64,000 bases of DNA, taken from positions 4,059,474-4,123,473 of the forward strand of contig JAMKCF010000018.1 in assembly GCA_023634235.1 (NCBI GenBank). Direction: 5' to 3'. The notes under the pieces were generated by a model. The model made no database searches. It worked only from the letters and a program-made list of their open reading frames with translations, and was not told the origin of the DNA. Positions 1 through 11,020 of the stretch are shown here, piece by piece. Every line of letters begins with the position of its first letter. Position 1 is the stretch's first letter. The position numbers were made by a program, and so were the translations under genes. The DNA is from Pisaster brevispinus. Taxonomy: Eukaryota > Echinodermata > Asteroidea > Forcipulatida > Asteriidae.

Positions 1-263
1 TAGTAATAATAATAAGTTAGAAGAAGTCTCTGTGTCTGTTATGAATGAACCACTCCAGCTTAAACTCTGATTTATCGGGTACAAGTTCACTCCAGGGCAA
101 TAAAACAATTCTGGAAAAAAAAAGTAACTGACTTTGACTGACAGTAAAAATTAGATCTTGCAATACGTTTCCGAACATGACAACTTCTGATTATGAGATC
201 CGTTTTCTTGAATTGACTTTAACCTTGAGACGCTACGGCGACCCTGAGGCCTTCCTGATGGGG

Positions 264-527
264 ACATTGTTTTCTTAATTATTAAGAAAAACAAATTTGT
301 CTTCTCTTTAAAAAACCTTTGAGAAACAGAAGTTTGAATACAATGTTTAAAAAGCTTATAAACACCATATAAATAACGATAAAGTCAGTTCAAAGAAACA
401 CACTGTTTTCTTAATCATTAAGAAAACAATTGTTTTTGTTAATCTATGAGAAACGGAGTGCAATATTTGAAAAGCTTTTAAACACCCTATAAAAAACGTT
501 AAAGTCAGTTTAAAAAACTGTATTGCT
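264..527. repeat. two-copy tandem duplication, about 130-bp unit
   Basis: Positions 264-401 and 402-527 align along their length. Each begins with a TTTTCTTAAT-ATTAAGAAAA type palindrome, followed by a shared block around AAAGCTT...AAACACC..ATA and AAAGTCAGTT. The copies differ by scattered substitutions and small indels, so the duplication is not recent. Confidence 0.75.
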
Positions 528-776
528 TAAAATAATCTGTAATTGACTGACTTTTTTTACCCTGGCAGAGTCCTTCTCATGGTATTGTCCAGTGTTGCCC
601 GTTAGCAGTGACCAGCTGGCCAAAATACTGGTCCAAATACCCGAGAACCAGTTAGAGTTCACTCCAAGTGGTCTAGCTGGCTAGTTCAGTATTGAAAAGC
701 ATCCTCAATTTGAATATAAAAATGTGGACCAGTGAAAAGTGAGAAAGCGTTTAGGGATACAAACTTGCTGTCTTGT

Positions 777-811
777 GGGGGGGGGGGGGGTGGGGGGGGA
801 GGGGGTGGGGG
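777..811 (+). repeat. G-rich tract with quadruplex potential
   Basis: Runs of 14, 8, 5 and 5 G separated by single T or A bases. It satisfies the usual G-quadruplex pattern on the + strand. Confidence 0.8.
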
Positions 812-1856
812 TAAAATTAACAGCAAACCAAGACGTGAAAAGTGGATGTCCTTCAGGCTATCTTCTTCACCTTCAAGATGGCGGTTTAATTGAGAGGCAT
901 TGATGGGGACAGATTGTTTCCCTGTAGCAGGAATTCATTAATTGACCCTTTTTCCTCCAGATATTGTTGGCGGTTTTACTGGGTGTGACGTGTCATCACG
1001 CAATATTTACCGATATTTTGTCCGGAGTAACTTTCTGACTCATGTTGAAATTTTACACTTCCAGAAGGGGGTGGGAATTTTCCGTTAGCTCTGCTGAACT
1101 GCTTGTCGTTGTAGGTTGGGGTTCCTTGCAATAGTTATTTTTATCATTTCGTAGTAAATGTGCCGATCTGGTTGTTCCTATCGGGATGTTTGAGCATGGG
1201 AACTTGGCTTTCTGCTTCCTCTCGTTCCACACACTCTTGCTTTGCTGAGACGCAGAACGAAACAGCCCTTCCAACAGCTTTATTCCACGTACTGTATCTC
1301 TTTGGGAACTCCTTCCCTGGTGCATGTTTCCCTCCATCCAGTTTGAAGAGGAATATCAATTCCTACCTTCAGCTCCCCCTGAGCTATTTTCACTTCTTGC
1401 ATTTCCTTACTGAGAGTGGCTTTTAGTCTTGTTTTGGGGTGAACTTGCATTGAACAAAATAATACAGAAACAATAAATAGTTCTCCTTCAAGTATAAGGG
1501 AAAGTGTGTATGAGATGAAATCGTACGATCTACATTCAACCAGACCAGACAAAATTGTGTACAATGTAAAACTCGAATATATTTTCTTGGAAATCTTAGA
1601 AAAATTCAAACTGGCTCACTGTGCTTCTCGTTGGTCCATCCCTCGTCCAATATCTTGCGAAGTTGTTGGAATCAGACTAAAATCAACTTCATATTTTTGT
1701 TTAAAACTACGACTTGTTTGTAAAACATTGTCTGCAAATGGTTTGCAACTTCACAATAATTCAATATTTTGCAGCAAAAGTTCAGGAAAAACTGCGAAGT
1801 GCTTAAGGCACAAGCGTCAGATAACCCAACCCGTTTCTACAAAAAGTTGCAATCCA

Positions 1857-2353
1857 AACCTCCAACTTAACTGTTATTTTCGAACCTCAAACTTAACTGT
1901 TATTTTCGAACCTCAAACTTAACTGTTATTTTCGTACCTCAAACTTAATTGTTATTCTATTACCTCAAATTTAACTGGGTGTTTTTATTGCCTCAATCTT
2001 TACTGTTATTTTCTTACCTCAAACTTAACTCTTATTTTCTTACCTCAAACTTAACTGTTATTTTCTTACTTCAAACTTAACTGTTATTTTCTTACCTCAA
2101 ACTAAACTGTTATTTTCTTACCTCAAACTAAACAGTTATTTTCCTACCTCAAACTAAACAGTTATTTTCCTACCTCAAACTAAACAGTTATTTTCGTACC
2201 TCAAACTTAACTTTTGTTTTCTTACTTCAAACTTAACGGTTATTTTCGTACCTCAAACCTAACTGTTATTTTCTTACCTCAAACTTAACTGTTCTTTTCG
2301 TACCTCAAACTTAACTGTTATTCTCTTACCTCAAACTTAACTGTTATTTTCTT
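1857..2353. repeat. 26-bp minisatellite, about 19 copies
   Basis: Tandem copies of a 26-base unit containing CCTCAAACTTAACTGTTA followed by TTTTCTTA or TTTTCGTA. Period checked at 1885 and 1911. Copies vary by single bases and one copy near 1970-2000 is more divergent. A chance open frame at the left edge runs into it and is not a gene. Confidence 0.92.
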
Positions 2354-4864
2354 TCCATAGTCTCCACTCTCTTATTGTGCAAGGTTTGCTTATAGAGGCA
2401 CACACAAACACTCACCCAAGTAAAAAACAGCCCACTTTTTTTTTCTTGCCCGTCACTCTGATTGTTGCTAATGCCGGAAAGCCTGGGTGCCAGGATTCCT
2501 TACTCCATCGATGTGTCAAGACTCACTCCCAACTCTAGTGGGGGGAATGTTGAACAGTCGTCCCATCAACTTGACATGCTAGAGCTCGGCCCAGCTGTGA
2601 CAGTCGGCTTTCCCGTGGCATTAAAACTGGTATTTTGTAAAACAAACCGCAGTCTTTGAAATGTTAGAAGCTAAAACATGACACGGAGCTCTCTTTACGA
2701 GTGCAGCTTGTTATGATTGTTACATCAAATTCAATATCAGCATCTTTCAAAAACATTTATTTTATTTACATAGAAACATTTTGTAAAACTCGTCTGAAGT
2801 TGTCAGACACAAAAGCTGCTGATGTAAAGGACAATGGAGTTTAATTATAGTATTGATTAAAAACAGAAGGGAGCTTTATTTAAAATTACTTCGAGACTTT
2901 TAAGCTATCTTGAAGTCACCTTGTTAACTCACTAAAACACCACTAGGTTAAAACATAAATCTCTCGCATTCAACACCAATAAACATTGAAACAAAATCAG
3001 TAATCACAAACATTTTTTTGAGGGTGAAACTTCCCGTATTATGGTAGCATATCAATGAACCGTCCCAAATCAGATCGCAGCGTGCGCTCCCCAACCCCCT
3101 GCCGTCAAACGCGCCTTGATCCCCGCACTCACGGAGCACACGAAGACGCACAAAAACAGAAAAGTACAAATTCTTTCTCTAAGAAATTGTAATTGAGTCA
3201 TTATTGGATTTAATGGAGTCACTGCGAAGGGGTTGCATGTAAACAGCAGGGTACCATGCAGTTGTTTTTCACAGGGTGGACTCAAAAATGTGTCTCAGCT
3301 TCGATGTATAGTTTGGGGTTCTCGTATTAGTGTCTGGGAAGTTTTAGTAGACGTTTGTAGGGAGTGATATCGATTATAGGAATTGTATATCGATGAAGGA
3401 CCCATACGTTATCAATCTCTGTGTGAAATCCTGTCTCCAACAACACTCTTCTACTTAATAAATCACTGCATGAAAAAGGACACCACTCTATTTCCATTTA
3501 CTTAATGTCTTCAAGTCGAATCATAAATTATTGCAAGATGTTTTTAGAAATTGACATATAAGGCCAAAGACACCAATTGACATTGCATGTGTTTCTACCT
3601 TTCTCTATGCTTTCACCCACCCCTTTTTAAAGGTTAGAATTCATTTTTTTAAATATTCACTCCCTCAATCTTTAGAGTTTCAAAGTAATCAATTTCCCCC
3701 TAACTCATTAAAACTTGTAACCATCCCAAGTTTACACTTATATTATGGTGGCAGGTCACTAGTGACTTCTTATTAATACCATCGGCCCGATTGCCCAGCC
3801 CTGGGGTCCCGTAGCGGCCCTACACGAAGCTAAGGCCCCTTTGCGATTATGACATATTGGACCGAGTTGGATGCCATGAGTGTAGAAACAACGGGTGCCC
3901 GACTCAACTGGCAACCGTTGTTTTTAAGTCTACGTGTGTGCCACCGTGGAGCTTGTAAGTGGACAAAGACTACGAGACACACAAAATAATAGATCAGGAA
4001 ATAAATACAAATAACCATCAATACAAAACAAACAAGTAAACTTTTGAAAAAAATTAAAATAAAATAATAATGTACAGAAGGGGCAAACGGTACAGCGGTG
4101 ATACAAATTGAATTAAAAAAAATTACACTCGGTAATAGAAAAAATAACTTGGAAACGTGTAAAAAAAAAAAGGGCTAATTTAATTATTCTGATGACTCTA
4201 TTTACACTTTTCTTGTGAAAGCTTTTCACAAAAACAACTCTTAAAAACAATGCCAAGATATTCTAATTCTGGAATTGAAGCGGGAAATGACTAGGGAGGT
4301 GTATTTTTCTTCAAGATGTCTGACTCTCTTGGGGATACCGGGAGGTTCAGGCCCGCTGAGTGGGACCCCTCCCCCCCCCCTCCAAAGTCTCCGTGGTCCC
4401 ATTCTCCAAAGAGGGAAATACTACATTAATAAGAATCATCCTCGAAGGATTCCCACCGTAGCTTCCCTCCACTAAATGACCCAATTTCCTCTTCTTAATT
4501 TACAAATTCCTTTTTTTGTGTGTGTTTTAAGGTCGAGGGAGTGAAACTCGCATTAGCACCCGTTAATTCTTAAATGGCCGGTTGAAGTTTAATTTCATAA
4601 TTGTCGCATGAAGAGTGTGGAGTGTACTTCATGAGTAACTGGCAGGGAAACAAAATGACAATGAGAAAATACCCCTATACTTTAATGACGATCTGGGGAA
4701 AACTGTCTGTTGTAAATCTGAAATTGTTGTTTGGCATCAAAACTTGCCAAATTAATACACGGTTTTGTTTGTTAAATGAAAGTGAAGTAAGTTATGCTTG
4801 TATGTTTCCCTGACCTCCACTTGGAGGAAATATTTCTAAACCCCTGCTTCGAATTCCAGTTAAA

Positions 4865-5120
4865 TAATGTAAGACACTAAAGACACTAAACCGGAAATTA
4901 AAGAAACTGATCTTACTTGTCAACATTGAAGACCTGCTTGAACGGAAACGGCACCAAGCGATCTTGGCTGAAACTCATTTGAAATGTTATCAATCATTCA
5001 GGAAATTGAGTTCACATGAGGTTGTAATTGTGTAAATAAACAACTATTTGAAATACCCTTCTCTGGTATTTTTTTCAGAAAGGCTCGCGAAAAGCCCTGT
5101 TACGTCAAATGTAATCATCG
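4865..5120 (+). mobile_element. dispersed repeat, copy A (inverted copy at 46015-46215)
   Basis: About 190 bp here align with the reverse complement of 46015-46215, ending in the shared block CGCGAAAAGCCCTGTTACGTCA. On the + strand a frame reads ...DLLERKRHQAILAETHLKC...SSHEVVIV and stop; the other copy keeps a similar frame. The family is unknown to me. It is likely a fragment of a transposon, not a host gene. Confidence 0.7.
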
Positions 5121-5468
5121 GGTTTCAGTTATGAGTACTGTTTATTCAATCGATTACGTTAAAATAAATTTAGTTATTTTTTTTTCTCGTTCAAATGATT
5201 CTGTGACTGTGTTATCACGTGGAATGCTAAATATAAAACATGCGCGCTCTAGTTTGCAATCTACAGTTTCCTAAAAGTTTATTGAACTGAAAGGCTACAT
5301 TAGAAAGGTGTCGGTGGTAATTGTTTCGGGTGACACATTCTTTCCGAGAAGTAAACTATTCCTGGACGTAATCAATTGTATTTAAATTAAACAAAACAGA
5401 CATCACTTGGAAAATAGTGATAGCTGTGTGTGGGAAATTGTAAGCCGAGTACGATTTAATTTTGAGGT

Positions 5469-5515
5469 GGGGGGGGGGGGGGGTTGGGGGTTGTTGGTGG
5501 TGGTGGTGGGGGCGG
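5469..5515 (+). repeat. G-rich / GGT low-complexity tract
   Basis: A run of about 17 G followed by TTGGGGG and (GGT)n. It makes chance open frames of poly-Pro on the minus strand. Confidence 0.8.
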
Positions 5516-6064
5516 TATCTTGTGGGTTGTTAATCTAAGCACAGAGGAAATCTCAGAATTAACTTGTAACCTCTTCAATTTTTGAGTTAATGGTGAGAAT
5601 ACCAGGCCTTGAACTTCGCTCTTGAAGGGGCACGGCAAATTTCCTCTGGTAAGGGGGAACTCTACGAGGAACATTTAAATTTGTATTGGAACTTTGCAAA
5701 GGGCACCACAGCAAAAGCACAGGGCACCACGGCAATTGCTGTGGGTGCCGTGGGTTATTTCGATGCCTGGAATACATTTATGATTATTTTCTCATAGTCC
5801 ATAAACATGTGAAATGACACCTGTAATTCAAACTGGATATTTTTTGTATTATTTTCTTGAAATGAAATTAACAATTCTCAGATGAATTTCTTATCAGTGG
5901 ATACCGATTGTACCATAAGCTTCGGAGCTAAATCAAACTTTACAAAGCAACACCTTTTCTTATTATCAAAGCTTTGTTGTAAGCTTAATCAATTTCAACT
6001 CTTCATGTACTTTTTATGATTTAATTGTGTTTTCCTGACCACGAGAAATATTCCTTTCAATGTA

Positions 6065-6415
6065 TTGTAGGATTGGTAGATCTAACAAAATAATCACAGA
6101 CAGCATGTGATCAACCATATACATGACACAATAAGCCTGTGAAAATTTGGGCTTAATCCATTGTGTGAATCAGGTGAAAAAAGAGTGAAAAACCACGCAC
6201 AATTTTCAGCATGTAAAACATTGCCCTTAATTTTGGTTGCAACATCCGAAATCAGCTGTTGCAATTTATTTTTAAGGATTTCAGATACAGTTTTTCCTCG
6301 AATATGACTTCATTTCAGAGGAAAATTTTCACAGAAAAAAATGGTTCTAGTATGAACTTCAGAATCCGTAAGCTTTCAGACTAAAACAATGATGTTTGTT
6401 ACCCTTGCCAATCCT
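6065..6415 (+). mobile_element. dispersed ~350-bp element, copy 1
   Basis: Matches the reverse complement of 6885-7235 and, in the same orientation, 16560-16935. Shared landmarks in order: TTTGGGCTTA, GTGAAAAACC, TTTTCAGCATGTAA, the ACTTCATTTCAGAGG block and TTTCAGACTAA before AACAATGATG. It has no coding capacity. It is probably a non-autonomous DNA element (inference from size, copy number and lack of ORF). Confidence 0.8.
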
Positions 6416-6884
6416 TTCTTTGATTAAATCAAGCTTTTGTTTAGTTAGACGTGTAAAAAAAAAAAAATAAAATAAATAAATAAATAAATCGGATTGCTGC
6501 ACCTCTTGAAGTTGAATCAGAATCATTACACGGTATTTCCTTTGGGCAGACGATTCCTTAGATAAACACGATTCATTCCGATTCTTCCTTCCACAAAATT
6601 AAGAAATCTGTCGATGACGGTAAGTCTAAAATAAGTCTCGTTATAAGTCTCGTTATTTCGCTGCTTCTCACGGGAGGAGTGTTAACCACAGGTATAGAAG
6701 TGTTCTTAGTGATAGATGCACCATTTTGGTTCGTGTTTTTTAAAAATATTTTTTTACTAAACCTCTGCTTGCTATCACTTCATCAGATAGTCAGTTAAAT
6801 ATCATTATGTAGTCGGTTAAAAATGGTCTGTCAGCCTGAATAAATCACCAGTCCAGGTTTAAACGATTATAGTAAAAGAAAAGA

Positions 6885-7235
6885 AAAAAACCCATCATTG
6901 TTAAATGTTAGTCTGAAATCTTAATGATTATAATGTTAAAACATGTTTTTCTGCGAAATATTTCCCTCTGAAATGAAGTTATGTTCGAGAAAACCGTATC
7001 TGGAAACCTTTTAAAACACAACAGCTGAATTCGGTTGTTAACCAAAGTTGAGGACAATGTGCTTACATGCTGAAAATTGTGCAAGGTTTTTCACTCTTTT
7101 CTCCTGACTCACTCAACGGAATAAGCCCAAATTTTTCACAGGTTTCCTATTTCATGTATTATGGTTGATCACACAAAACATGTACAACTGTCTACGACTA
7201 TTTTGTGAGCTCAACAATTCAATATAATAAGAGCA
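6885..7235 (-). mobile_element. dispersed ~350-bp element, copy 2 (inverted)
   Basis: Reverse-complement partner of 6065-6415, separated by about 470 bp that include an A-rich (TAAA)n run at 6462-6490. The pair can be read as two nested insertions or as one foldback element with long inverted arms. Confidence 0.8.
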
Positions 7236-7818
7236 AAATGGACAACAGTTTGTCGCACATAAACAAAACAAAAAAACTTCCAGCTAACTTACAATAAAAT
7301 TAAGACATCATTCAGTCACCCAGAAAAACCAGTCTAGCTCCCTGAGTTAATTTCCTGAATCATATTGGATATATTTGGGAATTATAACTACATTATTCAT
7401 AAATAATGTAGACAATCAGCCCCACCGCCCGAGGTGAAGTTTCCACGGTAAAGACGTCTATAACGTCTCAACTCCAAAAAGCACCTAGACCACGTAATGT
7501 CATTTCCCCTCCCGAGACCCGCAATCAGTCGATAAGGGAGAGCTCGGAGGACAAAGGGGGGCAACCGCTTCTACCCTCAGTTTTCTTTAATGGATCTGTT
7601 GAGGAAACTAAGGCGACCACGCCTTTCAAACATCATACACAACGTTGTTCATCATGTATGAAAACAACCTGTTCCGAGGCATAGGGGCGTGGTTCAGGTC
7701 CCGGTATTTAGTTAAACAGTCTGACAGAGGCCACAGGCTTGGCAAATTAGGACTTCATGAAAACTCACCCTGACCTACTACTATATCCAGAGGTCCAAAG
7801 AGAACAAGTACACCAGTC

Positions 7819-7844
7819 AAAAAAAAAAAAAAAAAAAAAAAAAA
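7819..7844. repeat. poly-A run, 26 bases
   Basis: Uninterrupted A run in intergenic DNA, with no recognisable element attached to its 5' side. Confidence 0.9.
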
Positions 7845-9353
7845 CAATTTCCAAGCTTTCTCAACATTTCCCGTCACATTTTGAGGCATATTCGCATAAT
7901 TATTGAATCTTAAACATTATAGAGACATATCTGCGCAGTCGCAGTTGAATGCCTGTAAGTTCCATCTACCTGTAACAAAATCACTCCCAGACCGAACCGC
8001 TCAGTCACTCGTGTAAACGAAAGTAGCCGAGATGTACATGTTGCAATAAGCGAATGTACTCTCGATTTCCCAATAATAAAATCTATCCAATTAAAATGCA
8101 ACATCAACAGCTATTTTTCTAATTTGTAAAAAAGTCGTCTTTTTTCCAAGCACCCCCCTCCCCCACCCTTTAGTTCAGCTCTCACCAAAGTGGTCTTTTT
8201 TAAAGAGGCACTTAAGATATTCGACCTTCATTACCAATTACACACCATAAGTCAGATTTACAAACTTGCTATAAAAAAACCCAGTGTTATGTTGGCTGAG
8301 GGTGCCAGAGCGGTTTTTTTTCTCACGCTGGAAATGCTGATGGTATCAGCCCGAGCCGAGACGGCCCTGGCCTCGCCACTTGCGAGGTAAAGACCCAACT
8401 GCGACGAACACGGAGCAAAAACGAGAAAAACAGATCACGAATCGAAAGCAAAAGCTCCAGCCATCATTCCGCCCCCCCCCCCCCAACACACGCACACACC
8501 CCGAACTATTCATTGCATACACGCATTAGAGCGTTTTTACACATTTGTTTGTAAAAACCATTACTGCTACTTCTTTACTTTTCAGAGAAACCCATAGATC
8601 AATCTTAAATGAACCAGTCAAACTTACTGAAACAGGTCACGAGGTGCTTGCGGAAAACTAGAAGTTAAATCAATACAATATTAATCTTAAAAGTTGGAGT
8701 AATGTATGCAATTATTTTGACGTAACTAACATCCAGAAGGACGAACATTTGCACGTTACATCTTGCAAACCATTCCTCGTTTTTCTAGTAGATTGCCTTT
8801 GGATAATCTCAAGTGCAATAATCTGTGGCTAATTCATCATTTATTAGGTTAATTTCCAATTCTGTAAAGCAGCTTCTCTCGGGGTCGCAGAGTACCTTAC
8901 ATGTACTTCAGTCTTAATGGTTATAACACACCTTGCGTATATCAGGAAGCAATCATTCCAAGACGGTATACACTACACAAGTGTGTGTTGTTGTGTTTTT
9001 TTTTAACCGCCGTTGTAAATCTCCCAGATGAAAGTTTACGTGGATGGCATTTCGTTTTGGTGGTTTAAAGGGGGGAAGGAACTGAGTAAGATGTTTCTAA
9101 AATCAATCAAGACGTCTTCAAAAAAACAGAAATAAACAAACTGTCGAATAATCTTTGGCCGTCATCAACTCCCTTAACAACAACAGTAAATATCATTTTG
9201 AGAAAGTTCTTTTGTTTCCGTTTCGATACGTCCCTTGTCTATTGTTTAAATCCACTTGATGACGCTTCCAGAGCCACTTCTTTTCCCTCGACCCTTGAAG
9301 GAAACTTCTTAAAGTAAGCGAGCAGAGCCAGTAGCTTCTTTGCATGTAGTAAA

Positions 9354-9393
9354 AAACAACAACAACAACAACAACAACGACAACAAAAAACAG
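9354..9393. repeat. (AAC)n microsatellite
   Basis: About ten AAC units with one G interruption, flanked by A runs. Confidence 0.9.
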
Positions 9394-9494
9394 CTAGAAA
9401 TGGCAAACTTTGTGCAAGTACGTTGTACTTTTTCTGTTGACGGGTTTTTTTGCCAATACGATTGGAGCAAAATAACAACGAGTCACCTTGTGTG

Positions 9495-9625
9495 TGAATT
9501 CAAAGGCCCAAACAGCGCCCTCACTGAGTTCAAATGAAGACCTATCATTGGCTGAGAGTTGTGCGTATAGCGCGTACTCATATCCATTGTGTCACATCCA
9601 AGATGGCGGCCAATGCAAGGGTTAT
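9495..9625 (+). repeat. dispersed repeat with CCAAT-like and AAGATGGCGGC motifs, copy 1
   Basis: Shares CTATCATTGGCTGAGAGT, GTGCG...GCG, a TCCATTGT block and AAGATGGCGGCCAAT with 39110-39240. The 23610-23760 segment has the same order of motifs in a more diverged form. AAGATGGCGGC is a YY1-type motif and ATTGGC a reversed CCAAT box. Confidence 0.65.
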
Positions 9626-9805
9626 ATCGTTGCTCCGATTAAGCAGGGAGAAGTGTCCGCTTTCGTAACTGTAGAACCTTTGTCGTGGTATTTGATATGC
9701 TCAAATTAGAAGATGATAACCCACTCTAAAATAGATCAGGGTTCAGACAAAATTAGAGATTGTGTTTGCTCTCTAATATTATTGTAATAAGTAATTTGTA
9801 GATAT

Positions 9806-9946
9806 AGACTGTGCAAGTCTCGCGCGTATTCGAACATTGGGATCCGTTAAAGCGCGTGAGTTTGTTTCTTTAACGCGTTAAAGCAATGTACGTGGGACCA
9901 CAGTGGTCCCAAAAATGTTCGAATACGCGCGAGACTTGCATGGTCT
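9806..9946. mobile_element. palindromic hairpin element, 33-bp arms
   Basis: Arms 9806-9838 and 9914-9946 are reverse complements at 31 of 33 positions (AGAC...GCAAGTCTCGCGCGTATTCG). The 75-base centre has a nested 19-base palindrome TGGGACCAC A GTGGTCCCA. It has no coding capacity. It looks like a small foldback or MITE-type element. Confidence 0.75.
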
Positions 9947-10770
9947 ATTTGCATCGAATTTCTGAGTTGTATGTATTTTCATTGTGAATACTAAATCATA
10001 ATAAGGGTTGACCTTTTGCCTGGGGTTTACGATCCACTTCTTGAAAACATAACCCCGCTTTATTTCCAACCGTCTATACCCGCCCCTTTAAGCAACTAAC
10101 ATTTATCCGTATCAACACGGAAGAGCCCTGGCCATCATATTATGACGTGTCAGTAAAACTCCCTCAGGCCCATGTACTCCTCAGCTAAACACCACAAACT
10201 GTTTCACTTCACTCAAACCTAGAAAGGATGGAGAGGAAGACACAAGGCTCAACCCCAAGAAGAAAAAAAAACCCCACTAATTGGATTTATTATAGTCTTA
10301 TTCAACTCGATCATTCGGTGTTATTTACTAATGAATTCAATTATTGGTACCCGGACTCCCTACTGGTAACCCGAGTGTTCAACGGGCTGCATTTGGTGCT
10401 CCTATAGCATCATAGAGAAAGTGTATGCACTGAATGTGAAACTGATTGTTTTTATGATTGATATTTTGTGATGTGTTAGACCACATCTTACGATTGCCAG
10501 CTAAGACGCTCTGTAGAAGATGTCAAAGGGGAGACATTTATGGGTCCCTTCTGCTTCTGTCTGTTCTTAGGGTCGGTTTGATTTCAGTTTGAATTTACAT
10601 AATTGATTGGTATTGGAGCTAACTGCATTGGCTGTTTTCTCTTCAGGGTTTCTGCGGATCATTTAAAAAGTATTCAAAAGTCTTAAATTGAACTATCCAA
10701 AATTAAGGCCTTAAAAATCATTACCAAGTATTAAATTCAGTTAGTTGAGGTCTTAAAAAATGAAGCGTAC

Positions 10771-11020
10771 AATGAACTTTCTAAGTAGGATTTGAAACTT
10801 TGCATGGTGGAAGTATAACTAAGTAAGGCTTGCGGTAACACCATGTGGAAATTTCTTTTGAGTAGTGTAGGTTCTGAAAAGAACCGGTGGTCAAGACGAT
10901 CAGAGCATACTGATCGAAACGTTGAGTCGTTAACCACCGGTTCTTTTCAGAACCTACACTACTCAAAAGAAATTTCCACATGGTGTTACCGCAAGCCTTA
11001 CTTAGTTAATGAACTTTCTA
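10771..11020. mobile_element. perfect 74-bp-arm hairpin insertion with 13-bp target duplication
   Basis: The arms 10817-10890 and 10934-11007 are identical in reverse complement over all 74 bases, with a 43-base loop (10891-10933). The left part 10784-10816 is unpaired. The 13-base sequence AATGAACTTTCTA flanks the insertion on both sides (10771-10783 and 11008-11020), as a target-site duplication would. It sits inside an older AT-rich repeat. Related, more decayed pieces occur at 15868, 19687, 23465 and 24200. The core of each arm is GGTTCTGAAAAGAACCGG. Confidence 0.85.

Noticed and set aside
1857..2353. Possible CRISPR-like array because of regular 26-bp repeats
   Set aside because: The repeats are contiguous with no spacers and the genome is eukaryotic; it is a minisatellite.
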